From contig MFCJ01000092.1 in NCBI GenBank assembly GCA_001775255.1, positions 2,216-30,251 of the forward strand: 28,036 bases of DNA, given 5' to 3'. The notes beneath the pieces were generated by a model. That model saw only the letters and a program-made list of their open reading frames with translations, ran no database searches and had not been told where the DNA came from. Positions 9,493 through 17,502 of this stretch are shown here, piece by piece (the stretch's first letter is position 1; each line of letters starts with the position of its first letter). Origin of the DNA: Candidatus Dadabacteria bacterium RIFCSPHIGHO2_12_FULL_53_21 (GTDB lineage Bacteria > Desulfobacterota_D > UBA1144 > Nemesobacterales > UBA2774). A program made the position numbers and the translations under genes.

Positions 9493-10086
9493 TCACTTCT
9501 GTTCCTCATCCAGTGACTTGACCTTCTTCTCGAGCTCCTTTAGCTTCTCCATGAGATACTCGACCTCTTTGGCCGTCTGGGGCAGTGATTTCCCCTCGTC
9601 CGCTGCTTCCGCTGTCCCGGTAATCGCACCTGAAGCAGGCAGTTCAGGGAAGTTCAGCATATCCAGATTAGAGGGGAGCTTGACTCCCGGCGGGAACCAC
9701 CCCATTTCCTTCCATAGGTGCATATTCTTTTTGAAATTTTCCTGCACGGAAAAATAGGGCTGGAACATCATCAGGAAATAATTCTCGAAGAAGTCCTTCG
9801 CTACCTTGTTCCCGTACTTGATAAGCATGTGGAGGAAAGAGACCGGGAGAATATCCTCTTTATTCTTCTCGCTTTCGAGGACGACCTGAATGAGTATCAC
9901 TTTCGATATATCGGCCCCGCTCTGGGAATCTATTACCTTGACCTCATTACCTTCACGTATGAGGGCCCCTATATCGTCCAGGGTTACGTACTTCTTATTG
10001 GTAGAGTCATAGAGTCTGCGGTTACTGTACTTTTTTATTATAACCTGACCCGGGCCTTCTTTCGCTTCTTTCGCTTCTTTCGGCAT
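9493..10086 (-). CDS. phaR: Polyhydroxyalkanoate synthesis regulator (PhaR-type)
   Basis: A DNA-binding repressor family that controls phasin and PHA granule genes. The 197-residue protein has the defining N-terminal domain KKYSNRRLYDSTNKKYVTLDDI...EVKVIDSQSGADISKVILIQVVLE (about 17-72), the following PHB-accumulation regulatory segment (about 78-120), and a C-terminal coiled coil rich in Glu/Lys (about 165-197). No PHA synthase or phasin is in the window, so a PHA role is inferred from family only. The first residues MPKEAKEAKEG come from a 9-base tandem repeat. The ATG lacks a ribosome site but sits a few bases after a plausible promoter (see separate entry), so the message may be leaderless. 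It is divergent from ilvE. Confidence 0.87.
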   Translation of the reverse strand: MPKEAKEAKEGPGQVIIKKYSNRRLYDSTNKKYVTLDDIGALIREGNEVKVIDSQSGADISKVILIQVVLESEKNKEDILPVSFLHMLIKYGNKVAKDFFENYFLMMFQPYFSVQENFKKNMHLWKEMGWFPPGVKLPSNLDMLNFPELPASGAITGTAEAADEGKSLPQTAKEVEYLMEKLKELEKKVKSLDEEQK

Positions 10087-10096
10087 AAGTACTATA

Positions 10097-10124
10097 ATTA
10101 TTCAAAGAAACCATCACGAGTCAA
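10097..10124 (-). promoter_or_regulatory. phaR promoter, possibly giving a leaderless mRNA
   Basis: On the minus strand, TTGACT (10119-10124) is followed after 16 bases by AATAAT (10097-10102), each matching consensus at five of six positions. Transcription would start near 10090, only about four bases before the phaR ATG at 10086. No Shine-Dalgarno sequence lies there, which agrees with a leaderless transcript. Confidence 0.5.
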
Positions 10125-10220
10125 GAAATTGATAAATTAGGCACTTGACAATTTATGGGAAAAAAAGGAATATTTTATAGAATATACGTATGCAGACTCA
10201 GGTAAACAGGAGTTGAGGGG

Positions 10221-11177
10221 ATGAGCAGCAAGCCTTATAAGATATGGTTAAACGGTGAATTTGTACCCTGGGACCAAGCCTCTGTCCACGTCCTGACTCA
10301 TACACTTCACTACGGGCTCGCCGTTTTCGAAGGCATAAGGGCTTATAAATGCGGGGACAACAGGTCCGCCGTGTTCAGACTGCCCGAACACATCGACAGG
10401 CTCTATGCGTCCGCCCATATCGCCACTATCAAAATACCATACTCCAAGGAAGAAACGCACGACGCTATCCTGGACCTGCTCACGATTAACGACCTCGAAG
10501 AGGCCTATATCAGGCCCATAGCCTTCATCGGCGGAGGAAAGGTAGGTCTCCATCCCGGGGACAACCCTATTACACTGGCGATTTCCGCATACCCCTGGGG
10601 CACGTATCTCGGAGAGGGGGCTTTGTCCAAGGGGATAAGCGCGAAAATATCATCGTTTACCAGAATGGGCGTAAACTCTTTTATGACCAAAGCCAAGATC
10701 AGCGGGAACTATGCAAACTCTGTCCTCGCCAAACTCGAAGCCACGTCTCTCGGATTTGACGAAGCCATACTGCTCGATACCGAAGGATACGTCGCCGAAG
10801 GTACCGGTGAGAATATATTCATTATCCGGAACGGGGTGCTAAAAACCCCGCCGCTCACTTCCGTACTCGAGGGCATAACCAGGGATTCTGTCATTCAGAT
10901 GGCTAAGGACGAGGGTATTGAACTGGAAACGGAGCGTTTCACGAGGGACGAGTTATACATCGCGGACGAGGCCTTTTTCACGGGGACTGCCGCCGAGATA
11001 ACCCCTATCAGGGACGTCGACAAGAGGGTCATCGGAATGGGGAAACCGGGGCCAATCACGAAGAGGCTGCAATCCAGGTTTTTCGATATCGTCGAAGGGC
11101 GCGACCCCAAATTCACCGAATGGCTCGAATTCTTTCCTGTAGTCTCGACCCTTAGAGTCAAGAACGAGTCTCTATAA
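10221..11177 (+). CDS. ilvE: Branched-chain amino acid aminotransferase
   Basis: PLP enzyme of fold type IV that transfers amino groups between glutamate and the 2-oxo acids of leucine, isoleucine and valine. The 318-residue protein has HYGLAVFEGIRAY (30-42), the PLP lysine K159 in MTKAKISGNYANS at the same number as in E. coli, the phosphate-binding GYVAEGTGENIFII segment (about 195-208) and GTAAEITPI (about 262-270). A ribosome site AGGAG lies eight bases before ATG. The length is slightly above the usual 300-310. It appears to stand alone; the adjacent genes (phaR, sppA) are on the other strand. Substrate class is well supported, though D-amino acid transaminase relatives share the fold. 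Confidence 0.93.
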   Translation: MSSKPYKIWLNGEFVPWDQASVHVLTHTLHYGLAVFEGIRAYKCGDNRSAVFRLPEHIDRLYASAHIATIKIPYSKEETHDAILDLLTINDLEEAYIRPIAFIGGGKVGLHPGDNPITLAISAYPWGTYLGEGALSKGISAKISSFTRMGVNSFMTKAKISGNYANSVLAKLEATSLGFDEAILLDTEGYVAEGTGENIFIIRNGVLKTPPLTSVLEGITRDSVIQMAKDEGIELETERFTRDELYIADEAFFTGTAAEITPIRDVDKRVIGMGKPGPITKRLQSRFFDIVEGRDPKFTEWLEFFPVVSTLRVKNESL

Positions 11178-11204
11178 GGGATTCACCCAGTCTCAGATAG
11201 TATT

Positions 11205-12848
11205 TCATTTCACTCTGATATGGAAGGGCATAACGGCGAGACACCCCTCGCAGCCCGGCAGCGGAGAGTTTTCCGTCAGCACTCTTAAGAAATCCGAATA
11301 TCCGGCATCACCGAAAATCGAAGCGAGCTTAATCCCCCTCACGGCCGGGTAAAACCTGAGAAGGGGAATTTTGTCTTCAGGCAGCCCCGCCTCTCGTCTT
11401 ACGATATTTACGGCGTCCCAGAACCCGCCTAACTCATCGACGAGACCCAGGTCCCTCGCCTGCGCCCCGGTCCATACCCTGCCCTTCGCGGCCTTCTCCG
11501 CGTGAGCCTCATTCAAGCCCCTGCCCTCCGAAACCGTCCTCAAGAACTCCCCGTAATAGAATTTCATCAGCTCGTCGAGTTTTTCTTCCTCCTCTTCCGA
11601 AAAGCCCCTGCTCGTCGAGAACATGAGGGACTTTCGCCCGAACGGTATGAGCTCCTTTTTGACACCCAGTTTATGGTATAAACCCCCGAACTCGAACTTG
11701 CCGTATACGATCCCTATTGAGCCCGTGAGAGTCATGGGGTCGGCAACGATTTTCCCGGCCCCGAGAGATATCAGGTAACCGCCTGAAGCGGAAACGTCCG
11801 ACATCGAGACCACCACGGGGATAGTCCCTGAAATCTCCTTCAATCTCTTCCTTATGAGGTCGGAGGCTGTTCCCGAGCCCCCGGGCGTCATTATCCTGAA
11901 CACGAGGCCCTTTACGCCCCTGTCTTTGGATACCCTGTCCAGCTGCGCCAACACGGAATCAGAGCCCATCGTTTTCAAAGCCCCGCGCCCTCCGCTATCG
12001 CCGAGCGCGATAAAGCCGGAATCGGCAACTACCGCGATTGTCCCGCCGCTTCCCCCTATCTTCCCTACAACCGACTTGAGCCATTCCCTAATTTTCAATA
12101 TCCGGTGAAAATGCGGGGCGCCGATAGATTTAACCTTGACGCCCGTAACTTCGCCGGCCCGATCGTCGATCTCCGACTCGTATGCCGTGCCGTCTATGAG
12201 GCCCTCCGCGAGGGCCGATTCCGGGACGAACGGGCCCCTGTCGATAAGGGCTTTCATATCCGCAGGGTTAAGGCCCCTCCCTTCTGATAGGGCTTCCTCA
12301 AGCTGGGTCTCGAGATCCCCGATAATGGAAAAGACCATCTCCCTGTGCGCCTGGGACATGGATTCCCTCGTAAACGTCTCTGCGGCGCTCTTATACTCAC
12401 CATAGCCCTTCAGCCTGGCGGATATGCCCAGCTTCTCGAGGAGATCCTTGAAGAAAGTAACCTCCGCGCCGAGGCCGACGAGGTTAAGCATCGCCCATGG
12501 GGGCATGCAGATATAATCCCCCGCTGAAGCAATGAGGTATTCGATGTTCCCCCCGCTCTCCACGTAAACAAAGATCCTCTTCCCGTTTCTTCTTAATCCG
12601 AGAAGGCGTCTCCTGAGGGAATTCGCGCGGGCGAGACCTATCTTAAGCTCCCTTATCGTAACTGTCACACCGGTGACGTCATCCGAACGCTCCACATAAG
12701 AGAGAATCTTTTCTATCTCCCCGAACGTGAGCTTCCTCCCGCGTCCGAAAAAATGGAGAAGTCCCTTTTCTTCCTCTTCCGGTATCTCCCCTCTCAGATC
12801 GAGGCTTAGAAAGTTATATCCACGAAAGTGCTCGAGAAGGCTGTACAT
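11205..12848 (-). CDS. sppA: Signal peptide peptidase SppA (67 kDa type, S49), no membrane anchor
   Basis: Serine/lysine protease that degrades cleaved signal peptides. The 547 residues contain two tandem S49 domains as in E. coli SppA. The general base K153 lies in the N-terminal half (GYGEYKSAAETFTR) and the nucleophile S355 in the C-terminal half (SDVSASGGYLI), followed by the usual DPMTLTGSIGI. Unlike the E. coli protein it starts directly with MYSLLEHFRGYNFLSLDL and has no N-terminal hydrophobic anchor. The frame upstream of the ATG is closed by a stop within about 25 bases, so the anchor is not simply missed. It is downstream of pepA on the same strand with a 64-base gap, so the two peptidases may be co-transcribed. 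Confidence 0.92.
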   Translation of the reverse strand: MYSLLEHFRGYNFLSLDLRGEIPEEEEKGLLHFFGRGRKLTFGEIEKILSYVERSDDVTGVTVTIRELKIGLARANSLRRRLLGLRRNGKRIFVYVESGGNIEYLIASAGDYICMPPWAMLNLVGLGAEVTFFKDLLEKLGISARLKGYGEYKSAAETFTRESMSQAHREMVFSIIGDLETQLEEALSEGRGLNPADMKALIDRGPFVPESALAEGLIDGTAYESEIDDRAGEVTGVKVKSIGAPHFHRILKIREWLKSVVGKIGGSGGTIAVVADSGFIALGDSGGRGALKTMGSDSVLAQLDRVSKDRGVKGLVFRIMTPGGSGTASDLIRKRLKEISGTIPVVVSMSDVSASGGYLISLGAGKIVADPMTLTGSIGIVYGKFEFGGLYHKLGVKKELIPFGRKSLMFSTSRGFSEEEEEKLDELMKFYYGEFLRTVSEGRGLNEAHAEKAAKGRVWTGAQARDLGLVDELGGFWDAVNIVRREAGLPEDKIPLLRFYPAVRGIKLASIFGDAGYSDFLRVLTENSPLPGCEGCLAVMPFHIRVK

Positions 12849-12912
12849 TGATTTAATCCCGAAGAATCAATTGCAGAAATTTTGTATTGAATGAAAAATA
12901 CCGGGGACCGGG

Positions 12913-14385
12913 CTATCTGTCCATGATGTAGGAAACGAGTGTCCTCACGCCGAACCCGGTGCCGCCCTTGGGGCTCCAGCTGCTTTCTTTCTCGTTATAC
13001 GCCGGGCCCGCTATATCGATGTGAGCCCAGTCGGTATCTCCGACAAAGTTCTCGAGAAACATCGCAGCCGTGATAGCGCCTCCCCATCTGCTGCCAACAT
13101 TTTTCATATCGGCGACGTCGCTTTTGATCTCCGGTCGCAGTTCTTCATCCATGGGAAGCTGCCACATTTTCTCTCCCGCTCTGTCGGCGGCCTTTTTAAT
13201 CCTGTCGATCAGCTTCTGGTTGTTGCCCATTAAGCCCGCAGTATATGTACCGAGCGCCACCATGCAGGCCCCCGTGAGGGTCGCGAGGTCGATAATCTCG
13301 TCGACCTTGAGATTCACGGCATAGGAGAGCGCATCCGAGAGCACGATCCTGCCCTCCGCATCGGTGTTGATCACCTCGATCGTTTTTCCGTTATAAGCCC
13401 TTATTACGTCGTCCGGCTTATACGCCGCAGGCCCCGTCATGTTTTCACAAGTAGAAATCAGGCCGTGGACTTTGACGGAGGGTTTAAGGCGCGCTATGGC
13501 CTTCATGATTCCGAGCACCGCCGCCGCGCCTGCCATGTCCATTTTCATCGTGCGCATACTGTCGGCGGGTTTCAGGCAGAGGCCGCCCGAATCGAATGTA
13601 ATCCCCTTCCCCACTACGGCGAGCGCAGCTTTATATTTCTTATGCGGCTCATATGTGAGATGGATGAACCTGGGCGGCTCCGCGCTGCCGCTCGATACCA
13701 CCGAGAGTCCCTCCATACCCCTCCTCTTGATTTCCTCCAGGTCGAATATCTCGCATCTCATCCCCCCTTCGTCCGCAACCGCAGATGCTATATCGGCGAG
13801 CTTGGAAGGGGTCATGTAAACCGGGGGCTCGTTAACCATGTCTCTCGCGAGGCAAGTGGATTCGGAGATTGCCTTTGCCGCGCTGATTTCCTCTTCGAAC
13901 CTCCTGTCCTTAATATCCTCCGATATTATCAGCACATTTTCTATCTCGGTCTCCGCTCCGTTTTTAGTCTTGTATTTATCGAACCCGTATGCGCCGAGCA
14001 TCACGCCTTCCGCGAGCGCCGCTATATACCCCTTCCCTCCGTTGAACTCCGGACCGAATGTCACATGTGCAGATGCAACTTTAAGCTTTTTGGCGGTCAG
14101 ATTACCCGCTTTTCTGACAGTATCGTGAGAGAACCGTGATTTATCCCCCAGCCCCAGCAGAAGCACCCGTTTCGCTCCGATCTTCCCGAAAGTGCTGCTG
14201 ACAGTAACGCTTTTCCCCAGGTCCCCGTCGAACTTCTCGTCCCCGCAAATTGTTTTTAATACATCTCCCAAAGCATCGTTAACACCCTTCACGGACCCAG
14301 AGAATTTATCCCCTTTGAACATACCCACAACCAGGAGATCGGTCCCAATTTTACAGATATTTTCACCGCTGTATTTGAAGTCCAA
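12913..14385 (-). CDS. pepA: Leucyl aminopeptidase PepA (M17)
   Basis: Cytosolic two-metal aminopeptidase, usually a hexamer; in some bacteria it also binds DNA as a Xer accessory factor and transcription regulator. The 490-residue protein has all metal and catalytic positions, each exactly ten below E. coli numbering: K260, D265, K272, D283, D342, E344 and R346 (NTDAEGR at 340-346). The start codon is TTG at 14383-14385, with a strong AGGAGG ribosome site about eight bases upstream and no ATG near the conserved N-terminus. It is the first gene of a likely pepA-sppA unit. A xerD is also in this window, but whether PepA helps dimer resolution here is unknown. Confidence 0.96.
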   Translation of the reverse strand: MDFKYSGENICKIGTDLLVVGMFKGDKFSGSVKGVNDALGDVLKTICGDEKFDGDLGKSVTVSSTFGKIGAKRVLLLGLGDKSRFSHDTVRKAGNLTAKKLKVASAHVTFGPEFNGGKGYIAALAEGVMLGAYGFDKYKTKNGAETEIENVLIISEDIKDRRFEEEISAAKAISESTCLARDMVNEPPVYMTPSKLADIASAVADEGGMRCEIFDLEEIKRRGMEGLSVVSSGSAEPPRFIHLTYEPHKKYKAALAVVGKGITFDSGGLCLKPADSMRTMKMDMAGAAAVLGIMKAIARLKPSVKVHGLISTCENMTGPAAYKPDDVIRAYNGKTIEVINTDAEGRIVLSDALSYAVNLKVDEIIDLATLTGACMVALGTYTAGLMGNNQKLIDRIKKAADRAGEKMWQLPMDEELRPEIKSDVADMKNVGSRWGGAITAAMFLENFVGDTDWAHIDIAGPAYNEKESSWSPKGGTGFGVRTLVSYIMDR

Positions 14386-14469
14386 GTCGCTTCTCCTCCT
14401 TGAGTTCGAGATACCGAAATTAGATTAGCATACAGACCCGAAATTGAAACCGCGCTAATTTTTGGTTAA

Positions 14470-14499
14470 TTGACTATCAGAATTAATTTTCTTTATATT
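14470..14499 (+). promoter_or_regulatory. Candidate promoter of the first SdpR/ArsR-like gene
   Basis: TTGACT (14470-14475) and TATATT (14494-14499) are spaced by 18 bases, each five of six to consensus, in AT-rich DNA. A second possible -10, TATACT, lies at 14506-14511. The leader to the ATG at 14654 would be about 145 bases. It contains the inverted repeat AAATTC-AAAA-GAATTT (14539-14554), which could be an operator. Confidence 0.45.
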
Positions 14500-14653
14500 C
14501 TATGGTATACTTTTAGTGTGATTGGATTCAAAATCTCTAAATTCAAAAGAATTTATTTAAAATAGATGCGTAGACGATTTAGTAGAAGTATCGACAGAAA
14601 TAAGGTAAATTAATACACTAATATCCTGCAATAACACCAAGGAGGAAGTACAA

Positions 14654-14932
14654 ATGGGTTGCCCGTATAAAGCTATAGCAGACGATACAAGAAGGAAAAT
14701 CCTGGAGTTCCTGAGCCAGGGTGAAAGCGCGGCAGGGGATATAGCGAGTAAATTCGATATATCAAAACCTGCTATCTCAAACCACCTCAAGATACTCAAG
14801 GAAGCCGAGATCGTTAATGAGCGTAAGGTCAGACAGAACCGTCTTTATTCACTCAACAGCAGTAAGATTGAGAACATGGAGTTTTACCTGGCTTCATTGA
14901 CTGGTAAAGAAAATCAATCGATGAGGACTTAA
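14654..14932 (+). CDS. ArsR-family (SdpR-like) transcriptional repressor, copy 1
   Basis: A 92-residue winged-helix repressor. It begins MGCPYKAIADDTRRKILEFL and carries the recognition helix in FDISKPAISNHLKILKEAEIV, then the wing KVRQNRLYSLN. This matches the SdpR autorepressor branch of ArsR proteins; the metal box ELCVCDL of true ArsR/SmtB sensors is absent. A Cys at position 3 is the only cysteine. AGGAGG lies at 14640-14645, nine bases before ATG. It is monocistronic and followed by a strong terminator. A paralogue at 18302 shares about 41 of the first 68 residues. Its target is unknown; the polyketide synthase cassette downstream, its own promoter, and the paralogue's promoter are candidates. 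No SdpI-like immunity gene is nearby. Confidence 0.88.
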   Translation: MGCPYKAIADDTRRKILEFLSQGESAAGDIASKFDISKPAISNHLKILKEAEIVNERKVRQNRLYSLNSSKIENMEFYLASLTGKENQSMRT

Positions 14933-15004
14933 TAATCACGGCTGATCAACATTAGTCGACTATTCGACCAAAAGCTGACTTTGTGATTCGATTGCGGACT
15001 CCAT

Positions 15005-15046
15005 AAAAAGCCGTTTACGGTGCACTGATACCGTAGGCGGCTTTTT
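15005..15046 (+). terminator. Rho-independent terminator after the first SdpR/ArsR-like gene
   Basis: The arms AAAAAGCCGTTTACGGT (15005-15021) and ACCGTAGGCGGCTTTTT (15030-15046) pair over 17 positions with two mismatches around an 8-base loop and end in a T run. The symmetry of A and T runs means it could also stop transcription from the right. Confidence 0.9.
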
Positions 15047-15159
15047 ATATATATAATCTTATAGGATGCTGTTCTCGCCTTCCACACCGGCACCGGGGTT
15101 ATAACAGAATCTCAAAATCCAATTTTGCAACCATATACCGGGGATAAGGTCATGAGGTA

Positions 15160-16224
15160 ATGTCGAGAGTAATTTCGGTTGGCACCGCGGAGCTGCCCTA
15201 TGAATTCCGCCAGAGCGAGCTAAAAAGCTTCGCACAGATCCTGCTCTCAAGATACGGGCAGACGCCCGGCAGGATGCTTGACGTGTTCGACAGCTCGCTT
15301 ATCGAATCCAGGGGGTTCGTCCATCCGAGGGAGTGGTTCGAAAGCGGGAAGAGCTTCAAGGAGCGCTCCGAGTCTTATTTGTCAGGCGCGTTGTCCTTAT
15401 CCCGCTCCGCTATCCGTGACTGTCTGGATAAATACGGAGGGGACACCGGGGACTTCGACCATATCATCTATGTCTCCAGCACCGGCGTCTCGACACCTAC
15501 TATCGATGCCTTACTCCTGAACGAGCTAAAGCTGGACAATCATATAAGACGCACCCCGATCTGGGGACTCGGATGCGCGGGAGGGGCGGTGGGACTGAGC
15601 CGGGCGCTCGAATATACCAAAGCGTATCCGGGCAGCGCGGCGCTTCTGATAGCGACCGAGATATGCAGTCTCGCGTTCCACGGCGAGGATTATTCCAAAA
15701 GCAACCTGGTTTCACTCGCCCTGTTTTCAGACGGCGCCGCGGCTGTCATCGTGGCGGGTAAAGAAAACAGGCTATACGGACTCCCGGGCATAAGCCTTCT
15801 CGATACCCTCTCCACGACTTATTACGATTCGCTCGATGTCATGGGCTGGGAAATTGTGAACGACGGGTTCAAGGCTATATTCAGCAAGGACATCCCGGCG
15901 ATCGTGAGGGACAGGGTGAGGGTGAATATCGAAGAGCTCATATCGAACCACGGCATCGCCATAAACGATTTGAAACATTACGTCGTCCATCCGGGAGGAC
16001 CGAAGGTGCTGAGCGAGTACGAGAGATCCCTCGGTTTGGAGGAAGGCGCGTTCGTGCATTCGAGGAAGGTATTGAAGGAGCACGGGAACATGTCATCCCC
16101 TACCGTGCTATACGTGTTAAAGGAATTCATGGAAAGAGAACCCGGCGGCAAGGGTGAATACGGAATAATCTCCGCGCTCGGGCCGGGATTCAGCTCGGAG
16201 CTGCTGTTGTTCAGGACAGAATGA
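15160..16224 (+). CDS. Type III polyketide synthase (chalcone/stilbene synthase family)
   Basis: A 354-residue homodimeric condensing enzyme that extends an acyl-CoA starter with malonyl-CoA without an acyl carrier protein. The catalytic triad is visible: C139 in IWGLGCAGGAVGLSRA, H277 in VVHPGGPKVL and N310 in KEHGNMSSPTVLYVL, with the C-terminal GPGFSSELLLF loop. The next gene overlaps by ATGA and encodes an ICMT-like methyltransferase, the same pairing as BpsA-BpsB of Bacillus and SrsA-SrsB of Streptomyces. Those pairs make long-chain alkylpyrones or alkylresorcinols and their O-methyl ethers. Product class here is inferred from that pairing; starter and ring type cannot be read from sequence. 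The ATG at 15160 has only a close GAGG. A terminator separates it from the repressor upstream. Confidence 0.93.
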   Translation: MSRVISVGTAELPYEFRQSELKSFAQILLSRYGQTPGRMLDVFDSSLIESRGFVHPREWFESGKSFKERSESYLSGALSLSRSAIRDCLDKYGGDTGDFDHIIYVSSTGVSTPTIDALLLNELKLDNHIRRTPIWGLGCAGGAVGLSRALEYTKAYPGSAALLIATEICSLAFHGEDYSKSNLVSLALFSDGAAAVIVAGKENRLYGLPGISLLDTLSTTYYDSLDVMGWEIVNDGFKAIFSKDIPAIVRDRVRVNIEELISNHGIAINDLKHYVVHPGGPKVLSEYERSLGLEEGAFVHSRKVLKEHGNMSSPTVLYVLKEFMEREPGGKGEYGIISALGPGFSSELLLFRTE

Positions 16225-16736
16225 AACTCTTCCTGCTCTTCCTCGCTTTTTTAATATTCCAGCGCGTATCCGAGCTGCTCCTGGCCGGGAAGAACGAAAT
16301 CGCCGTCAGAAAGATGGGGGCTGTCGAATACGACAGGAGCGGGTATAGAGCGATCGTCCTGATGCATGCCGCATTCTTTCTGTCCCTCGTGTCAGAATAC
16401 ATTCTGCTGGGGAGGACGCTCAACGAGCACTGGCCGGTACTGATCACGATCTTTGTACTGACGCAGGCGCTCAGGTACTGGTCAATCCTGAGCCTGGGGA
16501 AATTCTGGAACACAAAGATACTCGTCGTACCGGGGACTCGCGCCGTTACGAGGGGTCCGTATAAATACGTCAGGCACCCAAATTACCTGGCTGTAGTAAT
16601 AGAGATAGCAGTAATCCCGCTCATTTTCTCATGCTACTTAACGTCCGTCCTCTTCACCGTGTTAAACCTGATTGCGCTCAGACGGAGAATAAGAATAGAA
16701 GAGTCCGCCCTGCTCGGAGGTCCGTCCGGTGAATGA
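16221..16736 (+). CDS. ICMT-like membrane methyltransferase (BpsB/SrsB-type)
   Basis: A 171-residue integral membrane methyltransferase of the isoprenylcysteine carboxyl methyltransferase family. Hydrophobic segments lie near residues 1-18, 42-62, 70-90 and 125-155. The SAM-binding signature is TRGPYKYVRHPNYLAVVIE (about 109-127), followed by the C-terminal RRRIRIEESALLG with the family's paired Glu residues. Its ATG overlaps the stop of the polyketide synthase (ATGA at 16221), so the two are translationally coupled. In Bacillus BpsB and Streptomyces SrsB such enzymes O-methylate the polyketide made by the neighbouring synthase. That role is the most likely one here, since no prenylated protein substrate is expected. 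Confidence 0.88.
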   Translation: MKLFLLFLAFLIFQRVSELLLAGKNEIAVRKMGAVEYDRSGYRAIVLMHAAFFLSLVSEYILLGRTLNEHWPVLITIFVLTQALRYWSILSLGKFWNTKILVVPGTRAVTRGPYKYVRHPNYLAVVIEIAVIPLIFSCYLTSVLFTVLNLIALRRRIRIEESALLGGPSGE

Positions 16737-17502
16737 AACGTCGACCGAGCCATAAATAGATTTTGACTCATTTTGAAAGCCGATGTTTATCATAGGTCAT
16801 ATTATAAAAATAGCTCTAATATACAGATTCCGACAAATAGTATAGATATATATGATAGTGAATATATATGTGAATATTCCGTAGGCTTTTATTGCTTTTA
16901 TATGTCCTCTATACGAAATGACGAGCAAAAACGGCGGCTCCCGGTATTTTTTCTTTAAGTTTTACTTAAAAATTGACAATTCACATTAGCAGGGTGTTTT
17001 GCATTGATTACAGCCGGTTAGTATCCGCACCTGTCCTTAATCTTTAGAAGTTAAATCTTTAAAAATCAAAACCTGTAGCAGCGAAAAAATAGTTAAAGAA
17101 CGTACTCAAGTTATATATTGCTGTGCATACAGACTGTTACCACCAGATATTAAAGTACTATATTATGACAATGCGCAAGTTCAAGCGTAGCTTTAAGCAT
17201 CTTGAGCCCGTATCTAAGGCCAGCTCCAAGCCGGAGGATATAACCCGTTTCTCGCATGGAATATGTTCCATATATAATTCCTATGAGCCTTCTTGCATAT
17301 TCCATATATCTCGGCCCCGGCAGACGGGGAAATGCGCATCTGTTCCACTGCCTCTCGTTCCCGTACAGGAGGGGCTCGGTAAGACGAAACGACACCGGGC
17401 GATACAAATACGGCCATGGAATCACTCAGCCGTGGCAATCCCTCATACGGTACTATAGAATATATTCATGGAAATCATGTCTGAAAATACAGGGGGTCCA
17501 TC
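16737..17502 (+). other. Gene desert with AT-rich left half; possible decayed minus-strand frame
   Basis: No gene can be supported in these 766 bases. The left half (about 16740-17120) is very AT-rich with runs of alternating TA around 16840-16880. The right half is richer in GC and holds several overlapping open frames on both strands. The longest on the minus strand (17150-17425) includes stretches that read like protein (RRLIGIIYGTYSMRETGY, GLRYGLKMLKATLELAH) but has no ribosome site and matches no family I recognise. It may be a gene remnant. Near 17256-17275 a TGGAATATGTTCCA near-palindrome is seen. A DoxX ribosome site AGGGGG lies at 17491-17496. Confidence 0.5.

Noticed and set aside
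9718..10140. Plus-strand open frame across phaR
   Set aside because: It is antisense to a clear PhaR domain and has no family resemblance.
10145..10182. TTGACA before ilvE as a standard promoter
   Set aside because: No good -10 hexamer lies 16-18 bases away (best is GAATAT at 10168-10173), so I could not support it as a feature.
13465..14139. Long plus-strand open frame inside pepA
   Set aside because: It lies opposite the conserved M17 domain and reads as low-complexity Arg/Cys-rich sequence typical of a shadow.
14539..14554. AAATTC-AAAA-GAATTT inverted repeat as a proven ArsR operator
   Set aside because: Such AT-rich repeats occur by chance, and the same repeat is not seen before the paralogue. 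It is mentioned only as a possibility.
16773..16958. Possible 61-residue gene in the AT-rich gap
   Set aside because: It starts with TTG, has no ribosome site, and consists of Tyr/Ser/Ile-rich sequence expected from AT-rich DNA.
17150..17425. Minus-strand 91-residue frame as an intact gene
   Set aside because: No ribosome site, codon use unlike neighbours and no recognised family. Kept only as a possible remnant in the description of the gap.
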